A stretch of DNA of 64,000 nt, taken from Dendrobium chrysotoxum. Lineage: Eukaryota > Streptophyta > Magnoliopsida > Asparagales > Orchidaceae. Position numbers and translations under genes: made by a program. The stretch covers positions 47,021,783 to 47,085,782 of the forward strand of contig CM034301.1 in NCBI GenBank assembly GCA_019925795.1, in the 5' to 3' direction. The notes under the pieces are model-generated. The model was not told the DNA's origin. It worked only from the letters and a program-made list of their open reading frames with translations, and did no database searches. The first letter of the stretch is position 1. Every line of letters starts with the position of its first letter. Shown piece by piece: positions 1 through 10,530 of this stretch.

Positions 1-1697
1 TCACTAACATTTAACTATAATTTGTTCATCAAATGTTTGGAGTTCTAAAAATTTATCAACTATACTCCATGATTCCAATTCATAAAGTTGCCTTATTGAG
101 CAATGTTCACTTTGCAGTCATTGGAGATGTCAGAGGCAGCGTACTAATGCTTGTTGTGGAACTTGTCATTGATAGAAAAGACAACTTAGGCAAAGAGGAT
201 TCAAGTTTTTATTAATTTTCTCTCTCAAAACAAGATAATTATTAGTGCATTATTCCATGTTCCCATTTCATTAAATTGATAACTTGCTTCCTGATTGCAA
301 ATTTCTGGTGGATGCATTGGACTATGCCATCTCCACTATTTGAGATGTTCCTTGAATTGGAAATAATAACGCTTCGATATTGGCTATTGTGTTCTGTCAT
401 CAAGCATATTGTAATTTCTTCTTTTCTTCCTCTATGATGTTTATGTGTTTATCTAAAAGGTTAGAAGTTTGATAAGGGTCAAATGGAAAGTCTATGAATC
501 AAATAAAAAATTAAGAAATTGAATTCAGCTCTTTATTGTTTGAGTTGTTTATTGGGATATCAATGAAGTTTTAATTGTGTTGATATGTTTCCAGCTCATC
601 CTCTTACCAACTCATGCTCCTATCGAATAAAAATTTAATTCAGTTCTTATTTGTACGAGTTGTGTACTGTTATATTAATAAAATTCAGGTTGTGATTATA
701 TGTTTTCAGTTCATACTCTTATTAGCTATCAATTATAGCCTACATGTGCTCATAATAACACCCACACGACTCTTAAAAATAAACGATTTCTTCAAACACA
801 TTTAATTTTGTGAAATTGTGCTTTTTGAATCACATTAAGATAAAATCCCTCTCTCTTTTATCATTTTAATTTAATATATCAATACAATGCTATAATATCA
901 TATTTATAATAAAAATTTGAGCTTCCCTTCTAAATATTAAATTGATTGATTTTACTGCATTATTAGTTCTATAAAGATAAACAATGTATTTTTCAATATT
1001 GAATTAAAATAATATTAATATATTTTCTCTACTATAATTTTAACAAAAATATCTAACTCTTAATTAAAATAAGTAATAATTATAATTACTTAAAACAATA
1101 AATTTATTTTTTTTAAATGATAATGTTATTACATTTTTATAATATGAATTTTTATTTTTAAATTTTTATTCACGTTCATTTAATGCACGTGCAATAAAAC
1201 TAGTTCTTCGAAGAGAATCGATCCCAAAACCACTAGAAAATACCCACAATAAAACAGCTTAAATTATCACTCGAAAACAATATAAAAGTTAAAATTGAGT
1301 TTCAACGGAGCAGCCACTTTTCTATGAGATTGCACTGAATAATTTAAGCTTCTTAGTGAATAAAGTAACCAACATAATCTGCTACAGGTAGTAGTAACTA
1401 TCACAAGGAAACAATTTTATGCCGCGCCAACTTGTCCGGTTGATTGGGGACATCAGTCCTAATCATAAGATCTAAGGGATTTATGATCTGAGTGAGATAA
1501 TTTTTTTATTGTTTTATTTTTTAAATTATAAATATAGTTTTATTTCGTTATTATTTTGTAGTTATTTTTAAAAAATATTTATGCTAGAAAACTATTTTTA
1601 CAATAGTTTTTAATAAAATTATTTTCTTATTAATAATTTTATATAATTAACTTTATGAAATTGGGATTTTTTTTCTTTATTAATAGTTTTATATAAT
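1..1697. other. AT-rich intergenic DNA, no gene recognised
   Basis: This stretch is strongly AT-rich with short open frames that show no recognisable domain or codon structure. The only structured piece is a possible Helitron terminus near 1184-1203, listed separately. I see no gene. Confidence 0.6.
1026..1203 (+). mobile_element. Possible Helitron remnant with a 3' CTAG end
   Basis: The right end reads as a perfect 10-bp palindrome TGCACGTGCA (1184-1193), seven bases, then CTAG (1200-1203) followed by T. That is the arrangement of a Helitron 3' terminus, a hairpin shortly before CTRR with insertion next to T. A TCTCTACTATAA string at 1026 resembles a Helitron 5' end, but the preceding base is T rather than the expected A. 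With only 178 bp and no coding content the call is weak. Confidence 0.25.
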
Positions 1698-2645
1698 TGA
1701 TATATCATTGAAAAATTATCTTGTTCGGGCACGAATCTCGAGACAAAAATCATGTTGGAAACTTCAAAAATCAATTCAGAGACCATCTGAACTCTGATTT
1801 CAGCAAATCTATAGTCGAACTGAACGTCTCTGAAATGCAAACCCAACCACACCAAATTCAACTCAATCCGAGCCCAAATGAGTCCAAATCAATGACCCGA
1901 AGCACGTTTGGAAGGTTCAATCCATAATCCAGATTACCAAACAGTTTCCAAATATGACATGCTTATAGTCGAATCGAGCGGCTCGACGAGACGAATCCAA
2001 CGAGCCCAAGCTCGTCAAATTCCGATATCATTAAGACCTTCAGATGCCTGATAAATGGTCCACGATCAAGGGATTCAACATCGGTCGTCCATCCAAACCA
2101 CTCCACATTTGCCCGTGATCCTCCTCCTATTTACTTGCCATGCCACTCTCAGAAAACTATAAATAGACCCCTCATTTCTCATGAGAGGGGGGAAGCAAGA
2201 GGAGGAAGAAGAGAAGAAAGAGCTCTCTTGCCACCAGACTCCTCCTCGACCACCGCCAGACTTCCGCCCGGCCACCAAGTGACGTCGGGCTTCCGCCCGG
2301 CCACCAAGTAACATTAGACTCCTATCCAGCCACCGACGAACTCCAGAATTTCGCCCGGCCCCTAAGTGACGCTGGATTTCTGCCCAACTTCCACACGACA
2401 TCAGAATTCTATTCGATGTCGAACTTCTGCCCGTTGCCAGACATTCATCGGACTTCTATACCCGACACCGAACTTCTGCCAGTGGTTTTTCCCCCTTTTT
2501 AGGGGTTTTTCCACATAAAAATCTTAGTGTCTCTCATAAATGCTACACCCTCTCTCTTTACCTGATTGCGTGTCGGATCTTCGTACAATGCTAAGATGAT
2601 AAACTTTATATTTCTTTACCACCATGAATATTCCAGGACGCAACC
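1698..2645 (+). repeat. Ty3-gypsy-like LTR, family copy A
   Basis: It starts TGATATATCA and ends ...GACGCAACC, where the solo copies end in CAACA. A TATAAATAG box lies at 2158-2166, followed by a CTCATGAGAGGGGG stretch that recurs in other copies. The region 2240-2480 contains degenerate units of the type CCGCCCGGCCACCAAGTGAC. Family members are at 27728-29190, 39967-41002, 41483-42836, 54225-55290 and 59833-61247. This copy is followed directly by a primer binding site, so it is the 5' LTR of an element whose interior is almost entirely lost. Confidence 0.75.
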
Positions 2646-2840
2646 GTTTGGCGCCGTCTGTGGGAACGTTGTTCCTGATTGGGGGGCAATTTTCGCTCCA
2701 ACCTCAAAAGGTCGTGCATGTCAACATTCTAGCATCAGCTATGGCTGCATCGATTTCATGAAAATTAGATGGCACTGAGGGGCAACCTTAACTCTAACCT
2801 TGGTCAAAAAAATTCCTCCAATGCTTTCAATATCACGATG
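2646..2840 (+). mobile_element. Primer binding site and stub of the gypsy interior
   Basis: Directly after LTR A, positions 2649-2667 read TGGCGCCGTCTGTGGGAAC, a primer-binding-site form common in plant gypsy elements. About 170 bp of leader-like sequence follow before similarity to anything recognisable ends. No gag or pol domain and no second LTR of this orientation is seen nearby. Confidence 0.55.
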
Positions 2841-3214
2841 ATATTTCTGGCAAGAAACTCCCAGCAAATGCAATAATGCTTTCAATAAATTTCAAGCTTT
2901 ATACAGTCCCTAGCTGGACTTCTACTCTGTGGGCAAGGTCTTAATCTTGACCTCAAAAAGACAGTAACGATCTCATTTAATATGATCTTCTATATCCAAT
3001 TTCATGTAAGAAAAATCTCACAAAAATTATTAGGAATAATTATTGATCATTGCTATATATGTATAAATTTAGGCATTATTGATAGAGTAGAAATTTGCAT
3101 TTGCATATCACAATTTTTAATATGTATTTAATATTTTGTGGCCATCTTCCGTAATAAAACTATGAGAATTTTCTTACAGAAATTTTGTTGAAGAGATCAT
3201 GAGATGGGAATTCA

Positions 3215-3338
3215 GGTTTCATTTAGGACAACTTTCTTATTACATTTTAGAGCAGCTTTTCAGCACAAAAACTTTTCTTAAAAAAATTATAAAAAAATTG
3301 CTTTAGAAAGCAATAAAAAAGCTATCCTAAACAAAATC
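3215..3338. mobile_element. MITE, GGCTTCGTTTG family, diverged copy
   Basis: An imperfect foldback of about 124 bp starts GGTTTCATTTAGGACAAC and ends with its rough complement. It matches the better copies at 27010-27136 and 39577-39696. Flanking trinucleotides TCA and TTA agree only in part. Confidence 0.5.
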
Positions 3339-3630
3339 TTAATTGATATTATAATGGGGATTCTTTCCGTTGAATGTTGTAATCTACTAATTTTAAAACT
3401 ACTTGAATATATTTTGTGGGTTGGCATTATTGTTAATGATTTACAATAACTTGTAACTATGTGGTGTGTTAACATTGGTGTCAATGACATATCTCAACCT
3501 TATTGGCTATGGGGGATGCCAAATTTGGTGTGCATTGATAGGGGTGTAAACGAGTCGAGTATCTGCCTAATTAAGCTAAGCTTGTTTAATTCTCACTGAG
3601 CTCGATCTCGTTTATTAAGCTCAAGCTCGA

Positions 3631-3903
3631 AGATAAGTTATAAGCCTGCAAGAACAGAAAAGGAAGAACCAAAGCATTCAGAAGGCTCATTTGTGTATTA
3701 CACTAATTAGTTTTACTATTACAGATTACATTTTATATAGATGAGCTGAGTACAAGCAGTTATAAAGCAGAGGTCCTCATCAGTCGTGCAAGGCATCGAC
3801 ACTCAAGATTACAGGTGGGGTCGAAGCTGTTTGTACAATAAGGGATAAGTGGCACAGGGTAAATTCCAACGTATGAATGGGCACACGCACATGTCTGCTA
3901 ACA
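3631..3903 (-). repeat. Copia 3' LTR
   Basis: It aligns by eye with 9009-9275 from the shared CCTGCAAGAACAGAAAAGG near the left edge to GTCTGCTAACA at the right edge. The first base of the expected TG is mutated (AGATAAG instead of TGATAAG). Confidence 0.85.
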
Positions 3904-4718
3904 CTGCCCCTCAAGTTAACAATGGCTCTTGAATTGTTAACTTGGATCGTAGTTGAAGAAATTGAGTAAAAGATAAGGCTCTGTTGAAGATATCTGCTGG
4001 TTGAGTTTGCGATGCTATATGATGTACAGTGACATGGTGAGCTTTAATGCAATTGCGGATAAAAGTGATAATCTACCTCTATATGTTTAGTGTGAGCATG
4101 AAAAACTGGGTTGTTGGCTAATGCAAGTGCATAAATATTATCATAATAAATTTGAGTTGGCACAAAAATTTGAATATGAAAACCAGTGAGCAATCGACGT
4201 AACCATAAGATATCACTTGCTACAACAGTTAAGGCTCGATATTCAGCCTCTGTGGAGGATCGTTCAACTATAGATTGCTTCTTCACGGACTAGTATAATA
4301 AATTCCCATCGAGAAAGGCACAAAAGCCATAAATTGAGCGGCGATCACTGGGGTTGGTGGCCCAATCGGAATCTGCGTATGCGTGAAGTTTGAGAGGTGC
4401 AATTGTGATAGGTAAAACATGATTGAGAGTACCATTTAAATATTGTAGCACTCATTTCAGTAGTTTGAAGTGAAGCTAATATGGTTTATGCATATGTTGA
4501 CACAAGTGATTTATTGCAAATGTAATATATGGTCGAGTGATTGTGATATACTGCAGGCTGCAGTGAGCCAACCAGCTGTTTGTAAAGTTCTAGTTGCTGA
4601 AAGAGTTATGAAGTTTATGTTGCTTGAGGAAGTTTTGAGGGCAGAGGACTTTTGGGTTGCTTTGCAATTTAAAATACCATCTTTGTTGAGCACATCAGCA
4701 ATATAGTGGGATGGACAA

Positions 4719-5710
4719 CAATGGCGGATTGAGGCAGGGTCCCGTGGGGCACGTGCCCTCTCCGAAAAAAAAAATCTACCTATACGCGATTGGGGCTTTT
4801 AGGCGGTGGGAAAGGCTAATATCTGTTCGGCTTCACTGATTCAGATTCAGAAAGACAGAAAGTTGCTGTGCATAGGAAGCACTCATCCGACTCGTGGCGA
4901 CGTCGCCGCTAGGGCTCTGCCTCCGGCCTCCATTGGTGAGTCTAGCCGATGCGTCCGCCGTCCAGGAAGACTTCCTTTGCTTTCGTCCGTCACAGGAAGC
5001 ACTCGTCGGCAGGCGCACATCCCTTGCTTTCAGATTTCGCGAACAACAGCACAGGAAGTCGTCGCCTCTCCAGCTCTCCCTTCTTCAATCTTGGTTCCGG
5101 CCGGCAGCACATGTAAGAACTTGCTTTTAGATTCAATACTAAATTAGAATCTTTTTTTTTTTAGTGGCCGTGCACAGGTAAGATCCGGCCTACTGCTCCA
5201 TGTTTTCTATAGTTTATTAGTTTAGTTCATAGTTTTTTTCCCTAAACAGATAATTTCGAATTATAGTTTTTTTTTTACTAAACAGATAAAAAAATTAGAA
5301 TCAGTAAGTTATCATCACAACATTTATTTTCTGTTTAAATTAGATTCAATACCCGATATAGTGTCTACTACATTTCAAATTAGTTTACAGTTTACACTTC
5401 AATTTATAGATAAAAAAATTTTGTTTGCTGCTTCGTTCTTTATATTTAGTTTATTATTTTTATGTTTTATGTAGTTCACGAGTTTGAATTTGCACAAAGA
5501 TTATGGAAAAATATTTTAAGAAGTCCTCACAAAACAAAAAAAGAATTTGAACATATGGTGAATCATAAAAAAAGAATTTGAATATTTAGTAGTTTATTTT
5601 TTAAATAAAATTTTTTAAAACTGCACGGTCCCAAGCCCGAATGAAAAATGTTAAAGGGATTTAAAAAAAAAATAGACCCCCTCTGTGAAAAGTTTTTGGC
5701 TTCGCCACTA
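4719..5710 (+). mobile_element. Non-autonomous hAT element inside the copia RT
   Basis: The ends are CAATGGCGGATTGAGG and TTGGCTTCGCCACTA, which are imperfect inverted repeats. They are flanked by an 8-bp duplication, ATGGACAA (4711-4718) and ATTGACAA (5711-5718), with one mismatch. Removing the element restores a contiguous copia RT reading through FLCQ to HYIADV, which supports the boundaries. An 8-bp duplication fits the hAT superfamily. The interior is mostly non-coding and AT-rich, except for a short transposase start at 5503. Confidence 0.8.
5503..5550 (+). pseudogene. Truncated hAT (TTF/ZMYM-type) transposase start
   Basis: An ATG opens a frame reading MEKYFKKSSQNKKRI and then a stop. 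Plant hAT transposases of the TTF-type zinc finger/hAT dimerisation class often start with MEKYFKR-like residues, so this looks like the surviving first codons of the parent transposase. Nothing downstream resembles the BED, DDE or dimerisation parts, so the element would need a transposase supplied elsewhere. The assignment rests on about ten residues and is inference. Confidence 0.5.
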
Positions 5711-6499
5711 ATTGACAAAGAAATAAACTACTAGAATAAGGTGTAATTTGAATACCAACGAAATACGAGACCTGGCCAACATTTCTCATACGGAATTTGG
5801 AGTGCAAATTCTAAAGCAAAAAGGTCAATCTTAGATTAATCATTACCTGTGAGCAATAGATCGTCAACATAAACTAGTAAGTAGAGAGAAATATATCCTT
5901 TATGAAGTACAAGTAAGGAAGGATATGCTTTGCTTTGTTTGAACCCATATTAAAATTTGTGTGTGGAGAAGGTGGAGAACCATTGATTGGGGGGTTGTTT
6001 GAGTCCGTAAATAGCTTTATGCAGGCGACACACATGAGTTGGATATTGCAGATCTTGAAAGCCTTCGGATTGTTGCATGAATACTGTCTCATCAAGATTA
6101 CCAAGTATGAATGCATTTAAAGCATCTAAATGATAGATGGGCCAATGAAAGGCAATAGCCACAATCAACATAAGTCTAATGGTAGGAAATTTGGCCACCA
6201 GACTGAATGTATCAATATAATCAATACTATATTCCTATTTGAAATCTTGTGCCATGAGTCTAGCTTTGTGACGAGATGATAGAGCTGTATAAGTTGAACT
6301 TGGTTTTGTATAACCATTCTCAACCAAGTATATTTTGGTCTTTGATATGAGGAAAGAGAGACCAAGTCCCTTTGTTGTGATAAAGCCTGAAATTCATCTA
6401 ACGTGGCAGTTCTCCAAGCTGAATGCTTGTTAGCTTTTGTGAAGGTAGTCGGTGGTATCGGAACAATTGTATGCTGCAAATAAATACTTGCTTTGGTTT

Positions 6500-7746
6500 A
6501 AGATGACCAGTTTGTCGACAGGTGAGCATAGGATGTCAGATTGGTTGAGGAGGCAATGCAGGTGAAGTGGTGTTCGTTGGACAAGGTGTTGGTATAGGAG
6601 AATGAATGGTGGGGGTGGAGTGTTGTGTGGGAGGTGAAGTGGGAGTAGAATGAGCTAGGGAAGGGCTGGAAGGAACTACAAATGTTAATACTAGTGTAAG
6701 TGGGGGAATGGAAACTATTGGTGGGAGGATTGAGTGGATGTGTTATTCTTGAAGGGGAATATAGATTCAAAGAATTGTACATGCCATGCCATGAGATATA
6801 AACACGACATGTAAGTGGATCCAAGCATTTATACCCTTTGGATTGAGTTGTAAATCCTATGAAAACACAGGGTAGAGATCGGGGTTGTAATTTATGGCGG
6901 TTGGATAGAGGGATTTATGGATAGCATAAATAGCCAAACACATGGAGATGGTCATATTATGGGTTTTGCTGATATAACTTATGATATGGAGAAACATGAT
7001 TAGTGAGCTTGGAGGGTAGCTGCTTGATGAGATAGGCAGCCTTTAGAAGAGTATCAACCCAGTATTGGTGTGGTATGTTTGCCTCAAATAAAAGGGCTCA
7101 CATAATTTCCAAAAGGTGGTGGTGTTTTCATTCAGCAACACCATTTTGTTGGGGAGTATAAGGGCATGTAAAATGATGCAAAATTCCAAATGAATTTAAG
7201 CAATTTTGAAGATTAAGATTAACAAACTCACCACCTTGATCATATTGAAGCATTTTTATGGGTGTTTGAAATTATTTTTTCTACAAATTGTTTGAATCGA
7301 AGAAATGTAGACAAAACATTAGATTTGAGTTTTAACGGGCACACCCAACAAAATCTAGTAAAATCATCAACAAAAATGAGATAATATTTAAAGTTTTGTA
7401 TATACAATATTGGGGAAGGACCCTATATGGCCGTGTGCACAAGTTCAAGACATTTAGTAGTTTTGGGAGAAGCTAAAGAAAAGGGAAGGTGATAACTCTT
7501 AGCACGAGCACAAGAATTACATGGAGTGAGGTATAGGTTGAATTAAAGTGTATTTGACAATAACTTTTGAATGGTATGAGAAATATGACCGAGCCTTTTG
7601 TGCCACACTGTAGAGCTGTTCGGTATGCTGAGTAGAGCTGCAGGGGGGATAGTACGTTGATGAAGTTTGGAAGCGACAGATAGTTTAATAGGGTAGAGAC
7701 CTTGAAGGCTGGACCTTGAAGCAAAATCTGATGGTTCTTGGAACAC
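6500..7746 (-). pseudogene. Copia GAG-pre-integrase and integrase, broken
   Basis: The minus strand first shows the pre-integrase block, with HKRLGHISHTIQKLL near 7600. It then shows integrase core pieces such as VDDFTRFCWVCPLK near 7340 and, near 7150, a block matching the conserved PxQNGV region. Many stops and frameshifts interrupt it. This enzyme would insert the element's cDNA; here it is decayed beyond function. Confidence 0.75.
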
Positions 7747-7767
7747 TTAATGGTAAAACCATTAGTG

Positions 7768-8037
7768 TCAAACAAGATGTAACGAGTTGTCATTAAGAAG
7801 GTGATGAACAGAAAGAAGATTATGAATGAGATGAGATAGGTGAAGATTACGAGAGGGTGTAGGTAAAATGCCTTGGCCTAAATGAGCAATAGGAAGTTGA
7901 TTACCATTTCCAACATGTACTTGTGAGTTGTCGAAGTAAGGATGAATAGGCTGAAGTTTAGATGCATCTAAGGTAAGATGAGTGGATGCACCTGAATCCA
8001 ATAACCAGTCTGCAATAGAAGCATTTTCGTGTGCCAC
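7768..8037 (-). pseudogene. Copia aspartic protease region
   Basis: A 89-residue open frame has the active-site block WLLDSGASTHLT near its start (residues 11-22), followed by VHVGNGNQLPIAHLGQG, both typical of the copia protease and the linker that follows it. It lies between gag and the pre-integrase block, as expected. Flanking frames are broken. Confidence 0.85.
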
Positions 8038-8412
8038 CTAAGCTTGTGGTGTAGGCATTTGGTACGATAGGTTCGAACTATGCCAACAGGAAGCAATTGA
8101 GCACCCGAGTTTTTTCACAAATTTGACACTTTACAGAAGCAAACGAACATCTACCGCCATGAGCATATGAAGGAGAAGAGCAACCACCACGTGATGTCAC
8201 CCACGGGAACGGCCGTGGAAGACTACGAGAGCAAATGATGAATTTGTAGGAGGGATATGTTCTAAAGCTTTATCAATAGTGATGTTAATTTCTTCACTAC
8301 ATAGCAATACATATAAGTCATCTAAACTAATGGGATGTAGTTTAGTGTGAACTACCATTTTGAAGGGATTGAAGGAGGAAGGCAATCCATTACGGGTATA
8401 AAGAATGATGTA

Positions 8413-8625
8413 TCAAGGTTTAATGGTGGAACTGGCAATGGTAATAAAATCAACACGTTGCTTGATTTCAGAGAGGTACTGTATCATTGATTTGTCTCGC
8501 ATTTGAAGCTGATGAAGTTCATTTTTAAGCTGAAGTATGCGAGACCTATTGGTAGATTGTAACCGGCGTTCTAACGTGAGCCAAATATCCATACATGAAT
8601 CAAGATTGAGTACATATGGTAACAA
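8413..8625 (-). pseudogene. Copia gag fragment
   Basis: A 70-residue frame reads DIWLTLERRLQSTNRSR and then LKNELHQLQMRDKSMIQYL, the pattern of the copia gag (UBN2-type) domain. It ends in a stop after TIASSTIKP. Further gag-like sequence lies on both sides in other frames. Confidence 0.75.
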
Positions 8626-8996
8626 CGATGAGAAAATGATAGAAAAAAGGGCTGAAGTAAGATTTGGTCAATAAGCACCCACGTATGATAAGCATTACTA
8701 ATAGCAATGGAGTTATGTAGGAGGAGAGTTTACTTAAGGGGTTTGGGAGTGGAACCATCTAAGTAACTAGTAAATCCATTTGATGCAAATAATTTGGAAA
8801 TTTGTGAATGTTACATGTGGTAATTGTCGGTGGTTAACTGAACGTTGAGCATTGTCTTGACATTATACATAAAAAATTTAAGCTGTGGGGGAATGGGTAT
8901 GTCTGACGAGGTCTAAGATAGCAGAGGAGAAGCCGTACAAGAAGATTCTGTGATAGCCATCAGAAAAGAATAGGAAAGAAACTTGGAACCTGGTAT

Positions 8997-9008
8997 TCTC
9001 TGATAGCA
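8997..9008 (-). other. Copia primer binding site
   Basis: The minus strand next to the 5' LTR reads TGCTATCAGAGA. It matches the usual copia site complementary to the initiator methionine tRNA 3' end (TGGTATCAGAGC) at 10 of 12 positions. Confidence 0.7.
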
Positions 9009-9275
9009 TGATAAGTTCTAAACCTGCAAGAACAGAAAAGGAAGAACCAAAGCATTGGGAAATCTCATTTGTGTATTACACTTAGTTTTGCTATTACATA
9101 TTACATTTTATGTAGATGAGCTAAGTACAATCAATTATAGAGCAGAGTCCAGATCAGTTGTGTAGGGCATTTACGCTCAGGATTATAGTTGGGGTAGAAG
9201 TTGTTGTACAAATAAGGAGAAATGGAGCTAGGTATATTCCATCATATGAATGGGTACACACACGTCTGCTAGCAC
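9009..9275 (-). repeat. Copia 5' LTR
   Basis: It begins TGATAAGTTCTAAACC and ends GTCTGCTAGCA, with intact TG...CA ends. It matches 3631-3903 over its whole length with many substitutions. Confidence 0.88.
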
Positions 9276-9590
9276 TTTACTCGTTAAACAAATTGTAAGC
9301 TTGAGCTCGGCTTAATTGCTTGAGCTCGTTTGGAAAACTCGAGCTTGACTCGATTTCTAAATTTTAAATTAAAAAAATCAATTTTTTTAATTTTTTTAAA
9401 AAATTGAATTAATTTTAAAATATTAAATATGTTATACAATACTAATTTAAATTAATTTTGAAATATATTTTAATATGACTGAGCTGCTTAACAAGCTTTT
9501 GAGCTGAGCTCGACTAAACTCATAGCTCGAGAAGCTCAACTAGCGAGCTTATTAATGAGTCAATCTCATTGGATTCCTCATTTCTAGACG

Positions 9591-10126
9591 CTCGTTTTAA
9601 CTATATTCAAGTAAGATTTAGAGATCGTTTGACCTCTCAAATAATGTAATAAAATTTTTAAATATGCTTCAAATTCTTAATTTGTATTCATTCGAACTCA
9701 TATTGAAACACTTTTAATATAAAATATTTGTTATCTCATTGAAACATTCTTTTTGAATATAGGTTGAAATTGGACTTCACATAATCTTAAATTTATTTCA
9801 AAAATTTTAATTCAAATATTTCACCAATTTTATCAGAAGATATAATCACTTATTTAATTGAATGTAGTTAGAAACACTAAAAATTAAAAGGAATTTTAAT
9901 TTTAAAAATACCTTGAAAAATTCTTAAAATAATAAATTTATTTATCATATAAAACTAAGTGAAAATAAACTTTTCATTATATATATATATCTTATTCTTA
10001 AAAAAAAGAAAAAAGAGTTATAAAATCATTTAATAGCTTAAAGTTAGGAAACGCATTCAAAAAATAAGATAGCATTCTTCACTTATATATTAAAAAAAAA
10101 GAAATCTCGTTCATTTGGCACTTACC
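9591..10126. other. AT-rich spacer upstream of RNR2
   Basis: No gene is seen. The sequence is AT-rich and contains a TATATATTAA stretch near 10085 that could act as a core promoter for the RNR2 gene, although its distance to the start codon (about 445 bp) would imply a long leader. Confidence 0.5.
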
Positions 10127-10209
10127 TTTCCCGGGCAAATTTCCCGGGCTAATCTCCCGCTAAAATTCTAATCAACAATTCAGCTTCAAATGGAAAACCA
10201 ATTTCCCGG
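10127..10209 (+). promoter_or_regulatory. Cluster of three E2F-like sites upstream of RNR2
   Basis: TTTCCCGG occurs at 10127-10134, 10140-10147 and 10202-10209. Each fits the E2F consensus WTTSSCSS. Plant ribonucleotide reductase genes are known to be induced at the G1/S transition through E2F, so a cluster 320-400 bp before the start codon is what that regulation would need. The surrounding DNA is AT-rich, so three copies by chance are unlikely. Binding is inferred, not shown. Confidence 0.65.
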
Positions 10210-10530
10210 GACTCGAAATTGTTGCATTTAGGCCGTTTGAATCCTCTCTCACTTTCCAATACCGCCCAATTTCCTGTAGCCGCCCGTGCTCCTCTTCTTA
10301 ATCATCGATCAGAAGGCTCACAAAATATTGTATCCAAATTCTCCATGGACGGCTCGCAACACATTTCGCCACAATGCATCAGACCATTATGTTAAAGTCA
10401 CCGCTTACAATACCAACCTGCGGTGCCCGGATTCCAGCTTCTTCTCCTGCAAGGCTCCGAGAAGTTCTGGTATTAAATTTTCCCCGAAGTACAGACACTT
10501 CTTCATTGTCAACATCTTCGACGTCAAACC

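Larger units (their letters stand above)
4044..6479 (-). pseudogene. Copia reverse transcriptase and RNase H, broken
   Basis: Reading leftward, 6479-6165 gives the start of the copia RT domain (SAWRTATLDEFQAL). A second piece at 6198-5950 carries LDALNAFILGNLDE and LHKAIYGLKQPPNQW, typical copia RT blocks. The RT continues to about 5719 (YFVGIQITPYSSSLFL), is cut by the hAT insertion, and resumes at 4710 (HYIADVLNKDGI). At 4286-4044 the RNase H block has VERSSTEAEYRAL and HIEVDYHF. Stops and frameshifts separate the pieces, so no functional pol remains. Confidence 0.88.
3631..9275 (-). mobile_element. Degenerate Ty1-copia retrotransposon
   Basis: Two LTRs of about 270 bp (3631-3903 and 9009-9275) flank a minus-strand interior with gag, protease, integrase, reverse transcriptase and RNase H in copia order. 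The primer binding site is next to the right LTR, and a purine-rich tract reading TTGAGGGGCAG on the minus strand lies next to the left LTR. The two LTRs differ at many positions, which suggests an old insertion. Flanking pentamers CTCGA and CTTTA agree only in part. The reverse transcriptase is further split by a hAT element at 4719-5710. Confidence 0.9.
3541..9590. mobile_element. GAGCTCG-rich element split by a copia insertion
   Basis: The left part (3541-3630) starts GGGGTGTAAACGAGTCGAG and is dense in GAGCTCG motifs. The same motif density resumes after the copia element (9276-9590), so both sides appear to be one older element interrupted at 3631-9275. The start resembles a common class of plant elements whose ends read GGGTGTAAACGAG. 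The right terminus is too diverged to place exactly. Confidence 0.4.

Noticed and set aside
4806..5147. 113-codon frame inside the hAT element
   Set aside because: Three overlapping frames are open in the same GC-rich patch and none resembles a transposase or known protein; it may be captured leader sequence.
9276..9280. Target duplication of the copia element
   Set aside because: The flanking pentamers CTCGA (3626-3630) and CTTTA agree at only three of five positions, so I do not claim it.
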